This document shows, piece by piece, positions 1 through 6,849 of a DNA stretch of 8,173 nt (positions are counted from its first letter, which is position 1; every line of letters begins with the position of its first letter). The stretch is from Nitrososphaerales archaeon (lineage in GTDB: Archaea; Thermoproteota; Nitrososphaeria; Nitrososphaerales; CADDZS01). Under the pieces are notes generated by a model, which saw nothing but the letters and a program-made list of their open reading frames with translations, ran no database searches and was not told the origin of the DNA. The DNA is taken from positions 1 through 8,173 of the forward strand of contig JASHXQ010000043.1 of assembly GCA_030043455.1 (NCBI GenBank). The letters run 5' to 3'. Made by a program: the position numbers and the translations under genes.

Positions 1-1
1 G

Positions 2-511
2 TTCGATCACACCATCAGCAGTAGGGTAATCCGGACTCTAAAATTCAATGGCGAAGAGTCGAGTGAGTTTTACATGAATGCCGCGACGCTGGGAGAACAG
101 GGCATCCCGGTGATCCTTGTGGCAGGTGACAGCGCGCTCCTTGCCGAGGATGTGGCCAAGCACACTCCTTGGGCTGTGCGGGTCCCCCTTAAGGAAAGCC
201 TCGGCCGCTACGCCGCAATTTCCCCTTCGATGGATCAGGTAAGAAGGAACATCCGCAGTGGAGTGAAAGAAGCCGTCGCAAATTTCGATAGTGACAGTGC
301 AGATCTCTTGAAACTGAATACGCCGGTGGAGACTGAAATTTATTTCACGAATTCGGAATTTGCGCACATCGCTTCCCACCTACCTGGCTCCCGACGAATC
401 GGAGGCTGGGGTGTTAGATTTACGGCGCCCACGATGGAGGAAGCCTATCGAGTCACCCAGCTTCTCGTCTTCGCATCGAGCGGAGTCGATGCTGGCGTCA
501 ACAGAGAATGA
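2..511 (+). CDS. M55 family D-aminopeptidase (DppA-like), C-terminal part, 5' end outside window
   Basis: The frame is open from base 2 to a TGA at 509-511, giving 169 residues; the family is about 270 long, so roughly the first 100 residues are missing. M55 enzymes are zinc-dependent, self-compartmentalising aminopeptidases that remove N-terminal D-amino acids from short peptides in the cytoplasm. Visible landmarks are a His-Thr-Ile-Ser stretch at partial residues 3-6, matching the active-site His near position 115 of Bacillus subtilis DppA, then Asn16-Gly17 and Glu22, matching the zinc ligand Glu133. These are followed by a GIPVILVAGD strand, a KESLGRYAA segment and a closing VRFTAPTMEEAYRV segment, all typical of the family. 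The alignment to DppA is from memory. The Asp-x-Glu metal ligands and two further His ligands would lie upstream of the window. It converges on the dppF gene with 12 bases between stops. In B. subtilis the homologue is part of a dipeptide transporter operon, so the neighbourhood supports the call. The internal ATG at 74 is not the true start, because family-conserved residues precede it. Confidence 0.88.
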   Translation, partial: FDHTISSRVIRTLKFNGEESSEFYMNAATLGEQGIPVILVAGDSALLAEDVAKHTPWAVRVPLKESLGRYAAISPSMDQVRRNIRSGVKEAVANFDSDSADLLKLNTPVETEIYFTNSEFAHIASHLPGSRRIGGWGVRFTAPTMEEAYRVTQLLVFASSGVDAGVNRE

Positions 512-523
512 AAACTTCCCAGA

Positions 524-1576
524 CTATTGTTTGAGCGCTTGTTGCTCAATCATCGTGGGCTTTGGAGCTTTGTTCTGGAAGCTGTCCGCAAAGTGGCAGG
601 CTGACCAGTGCCCCATTTTCACTTCCAGTAGCTCGGGTTCCGTGCTCTTGCAGATCTCTTCAGCGTAAGGACACCTAGGGTGGAACCGGCATCCGCTGGG
701 CACCCGTACGGCGCTCGGGACTTCCCCCTTCACCTGATCTTCGGAGGCAATCTTCTTGTCGGGATCCGGCTGGGGGACGGAAGAAATGAGAGCCAGGGTA
801 TAGGGGTGCAAAGGTGTTTCGAGAACGTCCCTTACCTTTCCTATTTCGACAATCTTGCCGCTGTACATCACGGCCATGCGTTCCGCCATGTACTTCACTA
901 CGTTCACGTTGTGGCTGATGAAGAGGTAGCTCAACTTTCGCTCCTCCTGAATTCGCCGGAGCAGGTTGAGGATCTGCGTCTGGATGGAAGAATCCAAGGC
1001 ACTAGTAGGTTCGTCCAAGACGATGAACCGGGGGTTCACGATCAGAGCCCTCGCGATTGCGATCCGTTGCCTCTGCCCGCCGCTAAACTCGTGCGGGAAG
1101 CGCATTAAGGTGTCTTCCGGCAGCCCTACGGATTTCAGGGCAGCATTCAGCATTGATTTAATCTCGGCATCACTTCGAGCTTCTTTGAACGCCATCAGGG
1201 GTTCGAGCACAATGTTCCTGAGCCGCTGCCTGGGATCGAGAGAAGACATCGGGTTTTGAAAGACAATCTGCATATCCTTTCGGATCTTGCGGAGCTGCTC
1301 TCCCTTCAGTTTCGTGATATCCTCACCGTCGAACAATACTTGACCTCCCGTGGGACGCTGGAGCATAAGCACCGTCCGCCCCAGAGTGGTCTTCCCTGAG
1401 CCGGATTCGCCAACTAGGCCCAGAGTTTCGTTCCGGCCGACCGAGAAAGTCACGTCATCTACGGCACGCACCCACAGCTTTTCCCGTCCCGCGAGCCGAT
1501 CTGTTATGCCGGAGCGCACATTGTAGTATTTTTTGAGGCCCTTAGCTTCGACTATGGAGTCTATGACTTCTCCCAA
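524..1576 (-). CDS. dppF: Peptide ABC transporter ATP-binding protein, DppF/OppF type
   Basis: Cytoplasmic ATPase of 350 residues that would pair with DppD to power peptide import. Walker A is at residues 56-64 (GESGSGKTT), the Q-loop at Gln107, the signature FSGGQRQR at 164-171, Walker B ending in Asp188-Glu189, and the switch His at 222. His222 is followed by Asn where the family usually has Asp. The C-terminal oligopeptide-transporter domain carries Cys296, Cys302, Cys309 and Cys327, a spacing (C-x5-C-x6-C-x17-C) compatible with an iron-sulfur cluster as reported for some DppD/OppD proteins. The start is a TTG at 1576: no ATG is available near it, the conserved N-terminus begins a few residues on, and a GGAGGA ribosome binding site sits 7 bases upstream. 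It is the last cistron of the operon, 19 bases after dppD. Substrate class (di- or oligopeptide) cannot be told from the ATPase. Confidence 0.95.
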   Translation of the reverse strand: MGEVIDSIVEAKGLKKYYNVRSGITDRLAGREKLWVRAVDDVTFSVGRNETLGLVGESGSGKTTLGRTVLMLQRPTGGQVLFDGEDITKLKGEQLRKIRKDMQIVFQNPMSSLDPRQRLRNIVLEPLMAFKEARSDAEIKSMLNAALKSVGLPEDTLMRFPHEFSGGQRQRIAIARALIVNPRFIVLDEPTSALDSSIQTQILNLLRRIQEERKLSYLFISHNVNVVKYMAERMAVMYSGKIVEIGKVRDVLETPLHPYTLALISSVPQPDPDKKIASEDQVKGEVPSAVRVPSGCRFHPRCPYAEEICKSTEPELLEVKMGHWSACHFADSFQNKAPKPTMIEQQALKQ

Positions 1577-1583
1577 GACCCAA

Positions 1584-1589
1584 TCCTCC
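1584..1589 (-). promoter_or_regulatory. Shine-Dalgarno site for dppF
   Basis: On the minus strand this reads GGAGGA, complementary to the anti-Shine-Dalgarno end of 16S rRNA. Seven bases separate it from the TTG at 1576, an ideal distance. It supports the TTG as the real start and shows that this organism uses leadered, SD-dependent initiation for at least this internal cistron. Confidence 0.75.
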
Positions 1590-1595
1590 GGTGTC

Positions 1596-2750
1596 CTAGT
1601 TCGGTTCTTTGGATGCTGTAGGGGATCTCAGAAAACAGGCCACGCGATGTCCGGGCAAAACCTCTTCGAGCTCGGGATGCTCCACACTGCACTTTGCAAA
1701 AGCGTACTTGCATCTGGGGTGAAATCTGCAGCCCTCTGGGAGAGCTTTCAGATTGGGCACGTCCCCGCTGATAGCTTCGATCTTGCCCTCATCCTTGTAG
1801 CTGTGCGAGAACGACCTTAACAAACCTTCAGTATAGGGATGCAGACTGGAGTGAAACATCTCCCGGACTGATCCTTGTTCGACAATCTCACCGGCGTACA
1901 TTACTACTACCTGATCAGCTATCTGAGCGGCGACGGCTAAATCATGCGTGATGAAGAGGATGGAGGTGCCGATCTCTTCCCGGAGCTCCCGCATTAGGAA
2001 GAGGACCTGCGCCTGGGTGGTAACATCTAGGGCTGAGGTGGGTTCGTCAGCAATCATGATCGAGGGCTTTTCCACGAGAGCCTCTGCAATCATTACTCGC
2101 TGCGCCATGCCGCCGCTAAGCTCGTGCGGATACTTGTCGATCACGCGCTCCGGATCGCTAATATGCACTCGCTTTAACGCTTCAACTGCCTCCTGAGAAT
2201 ATTTGCGATTTCTGCGTCCCAGCGAAGAGATTCCAGTTCCGGTCATTTTTTGTGTTAAACCCGGAGGGGCATAGCTCGCGTCAGGAGAACTGGTATCGTA
2301 CGGCACGTGGTAGCTGGCTCGGCGCTTCGTCCGTTTCTCCCGGACGTCAATAGCTTCGCTCAGCTGTTGGCCAACCGAGTACACGGGATCCAGGGATGTC
2401 ATAGGCTCTTGAAAGATCATGGAAATGCCGGTGCCACGCAGTTCCACCATTTCTTTTTCGTCCAGCTTCAAAAGATCTCTTCCCTCAAAAAAAATCTCGC
2501 CACCGCCCACTTCTGCCGGAGGCTTTTGAAGCAGGCCGATGATGGAGTAACCGAGAGTACTCTTGCCGCAGCCTGATTCACCCACGATCGCGATAATAGT
2601 GGACTTCGGCACATCTAAATTTACATTGGAAAGCGCCACTACATCTTTCTGGTAGGTCCGGTATTTCACCACCAGGTTGCGAATGCTGAGGACTTTCTCT
2701 GAACTAGTGCTAGGATTTTTCTGATCCAGCATAGGAACGTTTGCGCCCAA
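1596..2750 (-). CDS. dppD: Peptide ABC transporter ATP-binding protein, DppD/OppD type, with insertion
   Basis: Second ATPase of the importer, 384 residues from the TTG at 2750. An ATG at 2732 would give 378 residues and is an equally credible start: neither has a good Shine-Dalgarno site, but the TTG lies 2 bases past the dppC stop, favouring translational coupling. Walker A is at 57-65 (GESGCGKST), Q-loop Gln114, signature LSGGMAQR at 211-218, Walker B with Asp235-Glu236, and switch His269. The C-terminal domain has Cys341, Cys347, Cys354 and Cys372, the four-cysteine motif linked to a [4Fe-4S] cluster in some DppD proteins. Between the Q-loop and the signature, residues about 136-187 form a linker some 35 residues longer than usual, rich in Arg, Lys, Ser, Gly, Tyr and Pro. 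Longer than the typical 320-340 residues mainly for that reason. The core motifs are intact, so it should be active. Confidence 0.95.
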   Translation of the reverse strand: MGANVPMLDQKNPSTSSEKVLSIRNLVVKYRTYQKDVVALSNVNLDVPKSTIIAIVGESGCGKSTLGYSIIGLLQKPPAEVGGGEIFFEGRDLLKLDEKEMVELRGTGISMIFQEPMTSLDPVYSVGQQLSEAIDVREKRTKRRASYHVPYDTSSPDASYAPPGLTQKMTGTGISSLGRRNRKYSQEAVEALKRVHISDPERVIDKYPHELSGGMAQRVMIAEALVEKPSIMIADEPTSALDVTTQAQVLFLMRELREEIGTSILFITHDLAVAAQIADQVVVMYAGEIVEQGSVREMFHSSLHPYTEGLLRSFSHSYKDEGKIEAISGDVPNLKALPEGCRFHPRCKYAFAKCSVEHPELEEVLPGHRVACFLRSPTASKEPN

Positions 2751-2752
2751 GC

Positions 2753-3664
2753 TTAGCTAAACAATCCCCTGACCTTTGGATCCAAAGCATCTCTCAAACC
2801 GTCCCCAAAGAGGCTGAAGCCTATAGCGACGATGAGAATAGTTAGGGCGGGGGCGATCGGGAACCATGGAGCACTCCTCAGGTACTGCTCTCCCTCTGCC
2901 GAAAGTAGTCCCCATTCCGGAACAGGTGGCTGCGCTCCCAGGCCGATAAAACTGAGCACGGAAAAAACCAGAATCACGTTTCCAATGTCCAGAGTGGCGT
3001 ACACGAGTAAAGTCGGCAGGATGTTGGGGATGACGTGCCGGAAGATTATGAAGCGATTTTTCTGCCCCGCGGCCGTAGAGGCCTCCACGAACTGCTGAGA
3101 CTTTATCGTAAGCGTTTCACCTCTCGCCAACCTCGTGTAGCTAGGCCACCAGATTGGCGCCAGTGCCAGAATCGTATGGGGTACGCTCGGCCCCAGAGAA
3201 GCTACAATCGCAAGGGCAAGGACCAGTCCCGGAAAAGCAAGGAAGATGTCCGTGACACGCATAATGACTTCTTCCACCACTCCCCCGACAAAGCCCGCCA
3301 GGCCGCCAACGAAGAGTCCTAGGATGATCGCCGAGCCGACTACCGCGAAGGAGACTTCTGCGTCGATGGGGAACGCGGCCAGAATTCGGGTCAGAAGATC
3401 TCTGCCAAGATCGTCCGTCCCGAGCAAGTGGTGAAGAGAAGGAGGCTGTAATAGAGTCGAGGGGGAAATCGCGTAGGGGCTAAAGGGCAAAATGGCATCA
3501 TTAGACAGCCAGACTGCGAGGGCGATTAGGATGAAGACAGCAGCGATTACTGCCCCGACCAGAGTAACGTAGCTGGAGCGAAAGATCCTCCAAGTTATCC
3601 TGAGCTCCGCGGTATCGAAGGGCAGTCTCCTCGAGGGTTTCGGAATTTCCACAGTCTCTGTCAA
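2753..3664 (-). CDS. dppC: Peptide ABC transporter permease, DppC/OppC type
   Basis: Inner channel subunit of 303 residues, the usual length. A cytoplasmic N-terminal tail precedes a first membrane segment at about 33-53. The hallmark LGTDDLGRDLLTRIL lies at 81-95, the permease domain with further hydrophobic segments runs from about 105 to 290, and the EAA-type coupling loop, which docks on the ATPases, is at about 190-217 (EASTAAG then HVIPNILP). The ending FGDGLRDALDPK is typical of DppC/OppC. The start is a TTG at 3664, the first possible start after an in-frame stop at 3692-3694, with no ATG or GTG in between. It sits 8 bases after the dppB stop and 2 bases before the dppD TTG, so the four transporter core genes are very likely one transcript. 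No clear Shine-Dalgarno site precedes it, and coupling to dppB translation is likely. Confidence 0.95.
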   Translation of the reverse strand: MTETVEIPKPSRRLPFDTAELRITWRIFRSSYVTLVGAVIAAVFILIALAVWLSNDAILPFSPYAISPSTLLQPPSLHHLLGTDDLGRDLLTRILAAFPIDAEVSFAVVGSAIILGLFVGGLAGFVGGVVEEVIMRVTDIFLAFPGLVLALAIVASLGPSVPHTILALAPIWWPSYTRLARGETLTIKSQQFVEASTAAGQKNRFIIFRHVIPNILPTLLVYATLDIGNVILVFSVLSFIGLGAQPPVPEWGLLSAEGEQYLRSAPWFPIAPALTILIVAIGFSLFGDGLRDALDPKVRGLFS

Positions 3665-3672
3665 TGACCGAT

Positions 3673-4683
3673 CTACACTTTGATCCGTGGATCAATGATC
3701 CCGTACAGGATATCGGCGATCAGGTTAGCAAAGACAACCCCCAGCGTGAAAAGGAAAGTAATTCCCATAACAGAGGGAAAGTCCAGGCTCTCGATCGACT
3801 GGGTAGCATAGTACCCAATCCCTGGCCAGACAAAGATCGTCTCAATTACTATCGTACCTCCCAGAAGGGAGCCGAGGAGGAGCCCCAATACCGTGGTGGT
3901 GGGGATCATAGCGTTCCTCACCGCATGTCTAAAGACGACGGTCCGGCCGCCCAGCCCCTTCGCGTACGACGCCCGGATAAAGTCTTTCCGAAACACCTCG
4001 AGCATGGAAGAACGCATTATCCTGGTCACAATCCCGAAATACGTTAGGGCAAGCGCGATCGCTGGTAGCACTATGTGCCACAACGAATCCTTGAGATCTA
4101 CCCAGTTTCCATCAATTAGACTGTCGACTATGTACATCCCGGTGTGTCGGACGGGAGGCACGAGATTCGCCGAGAGTTCTCCGTTCGTGGGAAAGAGATT
4201 GAAGTAGTAACTGAAAACGAAGAGAAACAGTAGTGCCACAAAAAAAGGCGGAGAAGAGAATCCGGCGAGGTAGAGTATCCGAATGGAGTGATCAATTTTC
4301 TTGTTCTGGTAGATCGCCGCGATCACGCCAAGAGGGATACCAATAACGATCGTAATGATGATCGCGGCTATAGCAAGCTCCGCTGTGGCCGGAAAGTAGA
4401 TCTCCAGGTCGTACAGCACGGGTCTGCCGGAAGTAGGGGAGGTTCCCCAGTTGCCGGTGACCAAATCTCTGAGATAGTAGAAGTATTGAATGTAGATCGG
4501 ATCCTGGAGGTGGAACCGGGCAGAAAGCGCCGCAATCGCCGCAGCCGACGCTCGGGGGCCAGCCCATATTCTCGCTGGATCGGGAACTGTAACTCTTGAG
4601 ATGATGAACGTGATGAAGGTGGTGCCTAAAAGAATGGGAATGATGAGGAGCAGTCGTCGAATTATGTAGCTAGCAAGACCCAA
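3673..4683 (-). CDS. dppB: Peptide ABC transporter permease, DppB/OppB type
   Basis: Channel subunit of 336 residues that would form a heterodimer with DppC. It opens with the family-typical YIIRRLLLIIPILLG membrane segment (6-20 and on to about 29), followed by an extracytoplasmic region containing the conserved DPIYIQYF and GNWGTS stretches at about 61-82. The permease domain runs from about 98 onward. The EAA coupling loop is at about 233-261, and the signature ETIFVWPGIGYYATQSI is at 281-297. It ends with ADILYGIIDPRIK, as most family members do. The start must be the TTG at 4683: an in-frame TAG lies two codons upstream, and the next ATG would remove the first membrane helix. A weak GTGAG lies about 9 bases before it. 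It follows the binding-protein gene after a 95-base palindrome-rich spacer. Confidence 0.95.
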   Translation of the reverse strand: MGLASYIIRRLLLIIPILLGTTFITFIISRVTVPDPARIWAGPRASAAAIAALSARFHLQDPIYIQYFYYLRDLVTGNWGTSPTSGRPVLYDLEIYFPATAELAIAAIIITIVIGIPLGVIAAIYQNKKIDHSIRILYLAGFSSPPFFVALLFLFVFSYYFNLFPTNGELSANLVPPVRHTGMYIVDSLIDGNWVDLKDSLWHIVLPAIALALTYFGIVTRIMRSSMLEVFRKDFIRASYAKGLGGRTVVFRHAVRNAMIPTTTVLGLLLGSLLGGTIVIETIFVWPGIGYYATQSIESLDFPSVMGITFLFTLGVVFANLIADILYGIIDPRIKV

Positions 4684-4778
4684 TCGCTATCTCTCACTTT
4701 GGAAAGTGGGTGAGGACTCCTCTCCCGGGATTATCCGCAGGGAACTTCCAAGGAGCGGAGTAAGTTACTTCTCCCTGT
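4684..4778 (-). promoter_or_regulatory. Palindrome-rich spacer between binding-protein and permease genes
   Basis: This 95-base non-coding gap is the longest inside the transporter operon; the others are 2 to 19 bases. It holds several short inverted repeats: CACTTT-GG-AAAGTG at 4695-4708, GAGGA-C-TCCTC at 4712-4722, TCCCGGGA at 4723-4730 and AAGT-T-ACTT at 4762-4770. No convincing TATA box for a separate permease promoter is seen. Such a spacer could protect the upstream mRNA from decay or partly terminate transcription, letting the binding protein be made in excess over the permeases, which is common in ABC operons. The role is inferred; the repeats are short and chance cannot be excluded. 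Confidence 0.35.
4695..4708. repeat. Short inverted repeat upstream of dppB
   Basis: Perfect 6-base arms (CACTTT / AAAGTG) around a 2-base centre, 12 to 25 bases before the dppB TTG start. The centre is too small for a hairpin with all pairs closed, so a fold would open the inner pairs. It overlaps the region where a ribosome would bind and could affect permease translation, or it may be a protein site. Low certainty. Confidence 0.3.
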
Positions 4779-6695
4779 TTAGGTACCGCACGCGCCCGTA
4801 ATGGTCACGTTGTTGAAGTCAACGCCGTTGAAGGCGGTATTGTACCACAGACCGCCGACACAGTTGTTGAAGATTGTGGGCCCAATACCCGCACCCGGAT
4901 CGTAGACGTCAAGGTCCTCACCGAGCCATATGAACCCGGCCTGCTGTACCAGATCGCTCGTGATTTGCGATATCTCTTGTGCTCTTAGCGTAGGATTCAG
5001 CTGTGAGTTACTCTCGTAAATCAAATTGAGAATTGTCTGGTTGTGGAAGTTGCCGAATGCGCCGAGAGCCGAGTCCACTATGAACTCGTACGCACTGAAA
5101 TCGGGATAGTAGGTCCAGTTAATCATGACCATGTCTGAGGCTGAGGCATTCTGCCCAGGTGTGCCCTGAATCCCTACAATTGTGGCTTGGCTCACTTCCT
5201 GAGTCTGGACATTAATGCCAATGTTGGAAAGGTCCTGTTTGACGATCTGCACTACCAGCGCGGCGTAGGCGCTAGTATACCAAGTTAACGTGATCGTCGG
5301 CAGCCCCGCGCCGTTGGGATAACCGGCTTCGGCCAACAAGGCCTTAGCGTTGCTGACATTGTATGGCAGATTCTGAATCGAGCTGTTGTAATAGTTGAAA
5401 GTGCTTGGCATCGGTCCCACGACAGGAACCGCGTAGCCGTCGTATACTACGGATTGGATCTGGGACACATTAATCGCTTCCACGATTGCTTGCCTTACCA
5501 AGGTATTATTCGTGGGAGCTTTAAGCTGGTCGATGTTGATCCATTCGATCGAGCCCGAAATTCCAATGTTCGGAATGTAACACTCCTTGCACGCACTCAG
5601 CGTGGAGTTGATGTCGTTGAAGGACACGATCGAAGCATCTGACTTGCCTGTCTCGAGGTCTTCAGTCCGAGTGAGCTCGTCAGTCTTGTAATTGATAAGC
5701 ACGTTCGGAATCTTTGCAGGGTCGAGAATCAAATTGTTGGTCATGTTCTGGGCCCAGTAGTGAGGATTCGCCTCCAGCAAAGAGTATTGGTTCGGCACGT
5801 AAGACTTCATGATGTAGGGTCCGTTCCCGACGGACGTTCCATTGACGGACATCCAAGAGTTGGGCTCGTTCGCTACGACACCACCGTTTTGCTGGACCAC
5901 GTAAGGATCCACAAAGACCCACGGAGCTGTGTCCTCGCTTTGCAGGAAGGCTACGAAGGCGTTAGTCAGGTGGAATTGCACCTCTGTAGAATTAACCACC
6001 GTTACGGAATGATAACCCGTCGTGTTTTCCATGATGGACATCAAGGTCGAATTAGACCCCGGAGAGTTCTGTGCGTTGTCTAGCGAGTTTACATCACCCA
6101 CAGTGACACCCGTCGTGTTCATGTAGATGTAGAAGATGAAATCCGCAGCCTGGTTGATCCACAGGTCTCTGTAAATGTTGTACCAGACCACGTAGGCGTT
6201 GAAGGGATCACCATTGCTGTAGTAGACTCCGCTTCTCAAAAAGAAAGTGTAAGTCAGGCCGTCTGAACTTTCATTCCAGCTAGACGCCATCACGGGTATC
6301 AAGGTTGTGCAAGCTGGATTCTGACAGAATGTCAGAGGCGGATCAACGTTCTGTGCGGTTTCAAGACCGTTGTTATCGATCGCTACTGCAGGATCTTCGG
6401 ACGACGGGGCAGAACCCTCGTCCACTACCAGCTCTTGACCGCTGGGAGCACTGCTACTAGCACTTGAATTCGAACTAACTACGGAACTCGTCATGGATGA
6501 CGAAGAAGAGGATGAAGAACTGGAAGATGTCGAAACCACCGAAGAAGACGAAGATGAACTTGTCACACTCGAAGTGGTCGTCCCCTTGGCAGTTGCAAGA
6601 TATACTCCCGCAATTACGACTATGAGGATCACAACTATGATTACGGCGACAACTGTCGTCGCAATTCCACGAGACCTATTCTGGGGAAGGTACAT
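4779..6695 (-). CDS. Family 5 extracellular peptide-binding protein of ABC transporter, class III signal anchor
   Basis: A 638-residue solute-binding protein (SBP_bac_5 type) that would capture peptides outside the cell and deliver them to DppB/DppC. Residues 1-10 are short and basic (Arg7, Arg9) and end in Gly10-Ile11, followed by a hydrophobic stretch to about residue 35. This is the layout of an archaeal class III (prepilin-peptidase) signal, so the hydrophobic segment may remain as an anchor. Residues 39-87 are an extreme Ser/Thr linker. The binding domain from about 88 shows family features: SDGLTYTFFLRSGVYYSNGDPFNA at about 144-167, GNGPYIMKSY around 290-299, LVRQAIVEAIN at 399-409 and LLAEAGYPNGAG at about 453-464. 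Six cysteines fall in three near pairs (124/129, 369/372, 612/636), suggesting disulfides. About 17 N-x-S/T sequons suggest N-glycosylation. The ATG at 6695 fits a leaderless transcript from the TATA box at about 6717-6726. It is the first gene of the transporter operon. Ligand is unknown; peptides are inferred from the family and the Dpp partners. Confidence 0.93.
   Translation of the reverse strand: MYLPQNRSRGIATTVVAVIIVVILIVVIAGVYLATAKGTTTSSVTSSSSSSSVVSTSSSSSSSSSSSMTSSVVSSNSSASSSAPSGQELVVDEGSAPSSEDPAVAIDNNGLETAQNVDPPLTFCQNPACTTLIPVMASSWNESSDGLTYTFFLRSGVYYSNGDPFNAYVVWYNIYRDLWINQAADFIFYIYMNTTGVTVGDVNSLDNAQNSPGSNSTLMSIMENTTGYHSVTVVNSTEVQFHLTNAFVAFLQSEDTAPWVFVDPYVVQQNGGVVANEPNSWMSVNGTSVGNGPYIMKSYVPNQYSLLEANPHYWAQNMTNNLILDPAKIPNVLINYKTDELTRTEDLETGKSDASIVSFNDINSTLSACKECYIPNIGISGSIEWINIDQLKAPTNNTLVRQAIVEAINVSQIQSVVYDGYAVPVVGPMPSTFNYYNSSIQNLPYNVSNAKALLAEAGYPNGAGLPTITLTWYTSAYAALVVQIVKQDLSNIGINVQTQEVSQATIVGIQGTPGQNASASDMVMINWTYYPDFSAYEFIVDSALGAFGNFHNQTILNLIYESNSQLNPTLRAQEISQITSDLVQQAGFIWLGEDLDVYDPGAGIGPTIFNNCVGGLWYNTAFNGVDFNNVTITGACGT
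6435..6581 (-). other. Sequence coding the Ser/Thr-rich linker of the binding protein
   Basis: Codes residues 39-87 of the binding protein, made almost wholly of Ser with some Thr and Val, including runs of 7 and 11 serines. The serine codons are mixed rather than one repeated triplet, which argues for selection on the protein rather than a recent slippage expansion. In Sulfolobus and other archaea such hydroxylated linkers separate binding domains from membrane anchors and may be glycosylated. Confidence 0.8.
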
Positions 6696-6716
6696 TGATC
6701 AAGGCGCTCAACCCGG

Positions 6717-6730
6717 TTTATTTATACTTT
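6717..6730 (-). promoter_or_regulatory. Archaeal TATA-box promoter of the binding-protein operon
   Basis: On the minus strand this reads AAAGTATAAATAAA: a good TATA element (TATAAATA) with a purine-rich AAAG at its upstream side that may serve as the TFB recognition element. Its centre is about 27 bases before the ATG at 6695, which puts the expected transcription start at or beside the first codon. No Shine-Dalgarno sequence is present between box and ATG, in line with a leaderless mRNA. It separates the transporter operon from the upstream C45 gene, which ends 154 bases before the ATG. Confidence 0.7.
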
Positions 6731-6849
6731 GAACCATTTTGCAAGCACAGGCCTTTTAGAAAGAACTCTTGGGCTGCCTAGAAAATACGGCCAAGATCCT
6801 TTGCTCGACTAAAGATTCTGAGTAGTTCAGAACGTTGCCCAGACCTTAG

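Noticed and set aside
360..668. Plus-strand ORF overlapping the end of the M55 gene and of dppF
   Set aside because: Lies out of frame in one recognised gene and antisense to another; no independent support.
3664..4047. Plus-strand 127-codon ORF opposite dppB
   Set aside because: Antisense shadow of a clear permease gene; composition is rich in Asp, Lys, Arg and Gly with no family pattern.
6435..6581. Simple sequence repeat or phase-variable tract in the Ser-rich coding region
   Set aside because: Serine codons are mixed and no long perfect triplet or mononucleotide repeat is seen, so slippage-based switching is unlikely.
6493..6732. Plus-strand ORF starting with a run of Asp and Glu residues
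   Set aside because: It is the antisense of the Ser/Thr linker and signal region of the binding protein; the complement of mixed Ser codons naturally reads as acidic residues. No promoter or known domain supports it.
6715..6735. GGTT / AACC arms bracketing the binding-protein TATA box, a possible operator
   Set aside because: Only 4-base arms with a mismatch at the next position; too short to separate from chance.
6696..6849. Terminator for the C45 gene in the gap before the transporter promoter
   Set aside because: Only short T runs are present on the minus strand after the C45 stop, with no clear hairpin or long T tract.
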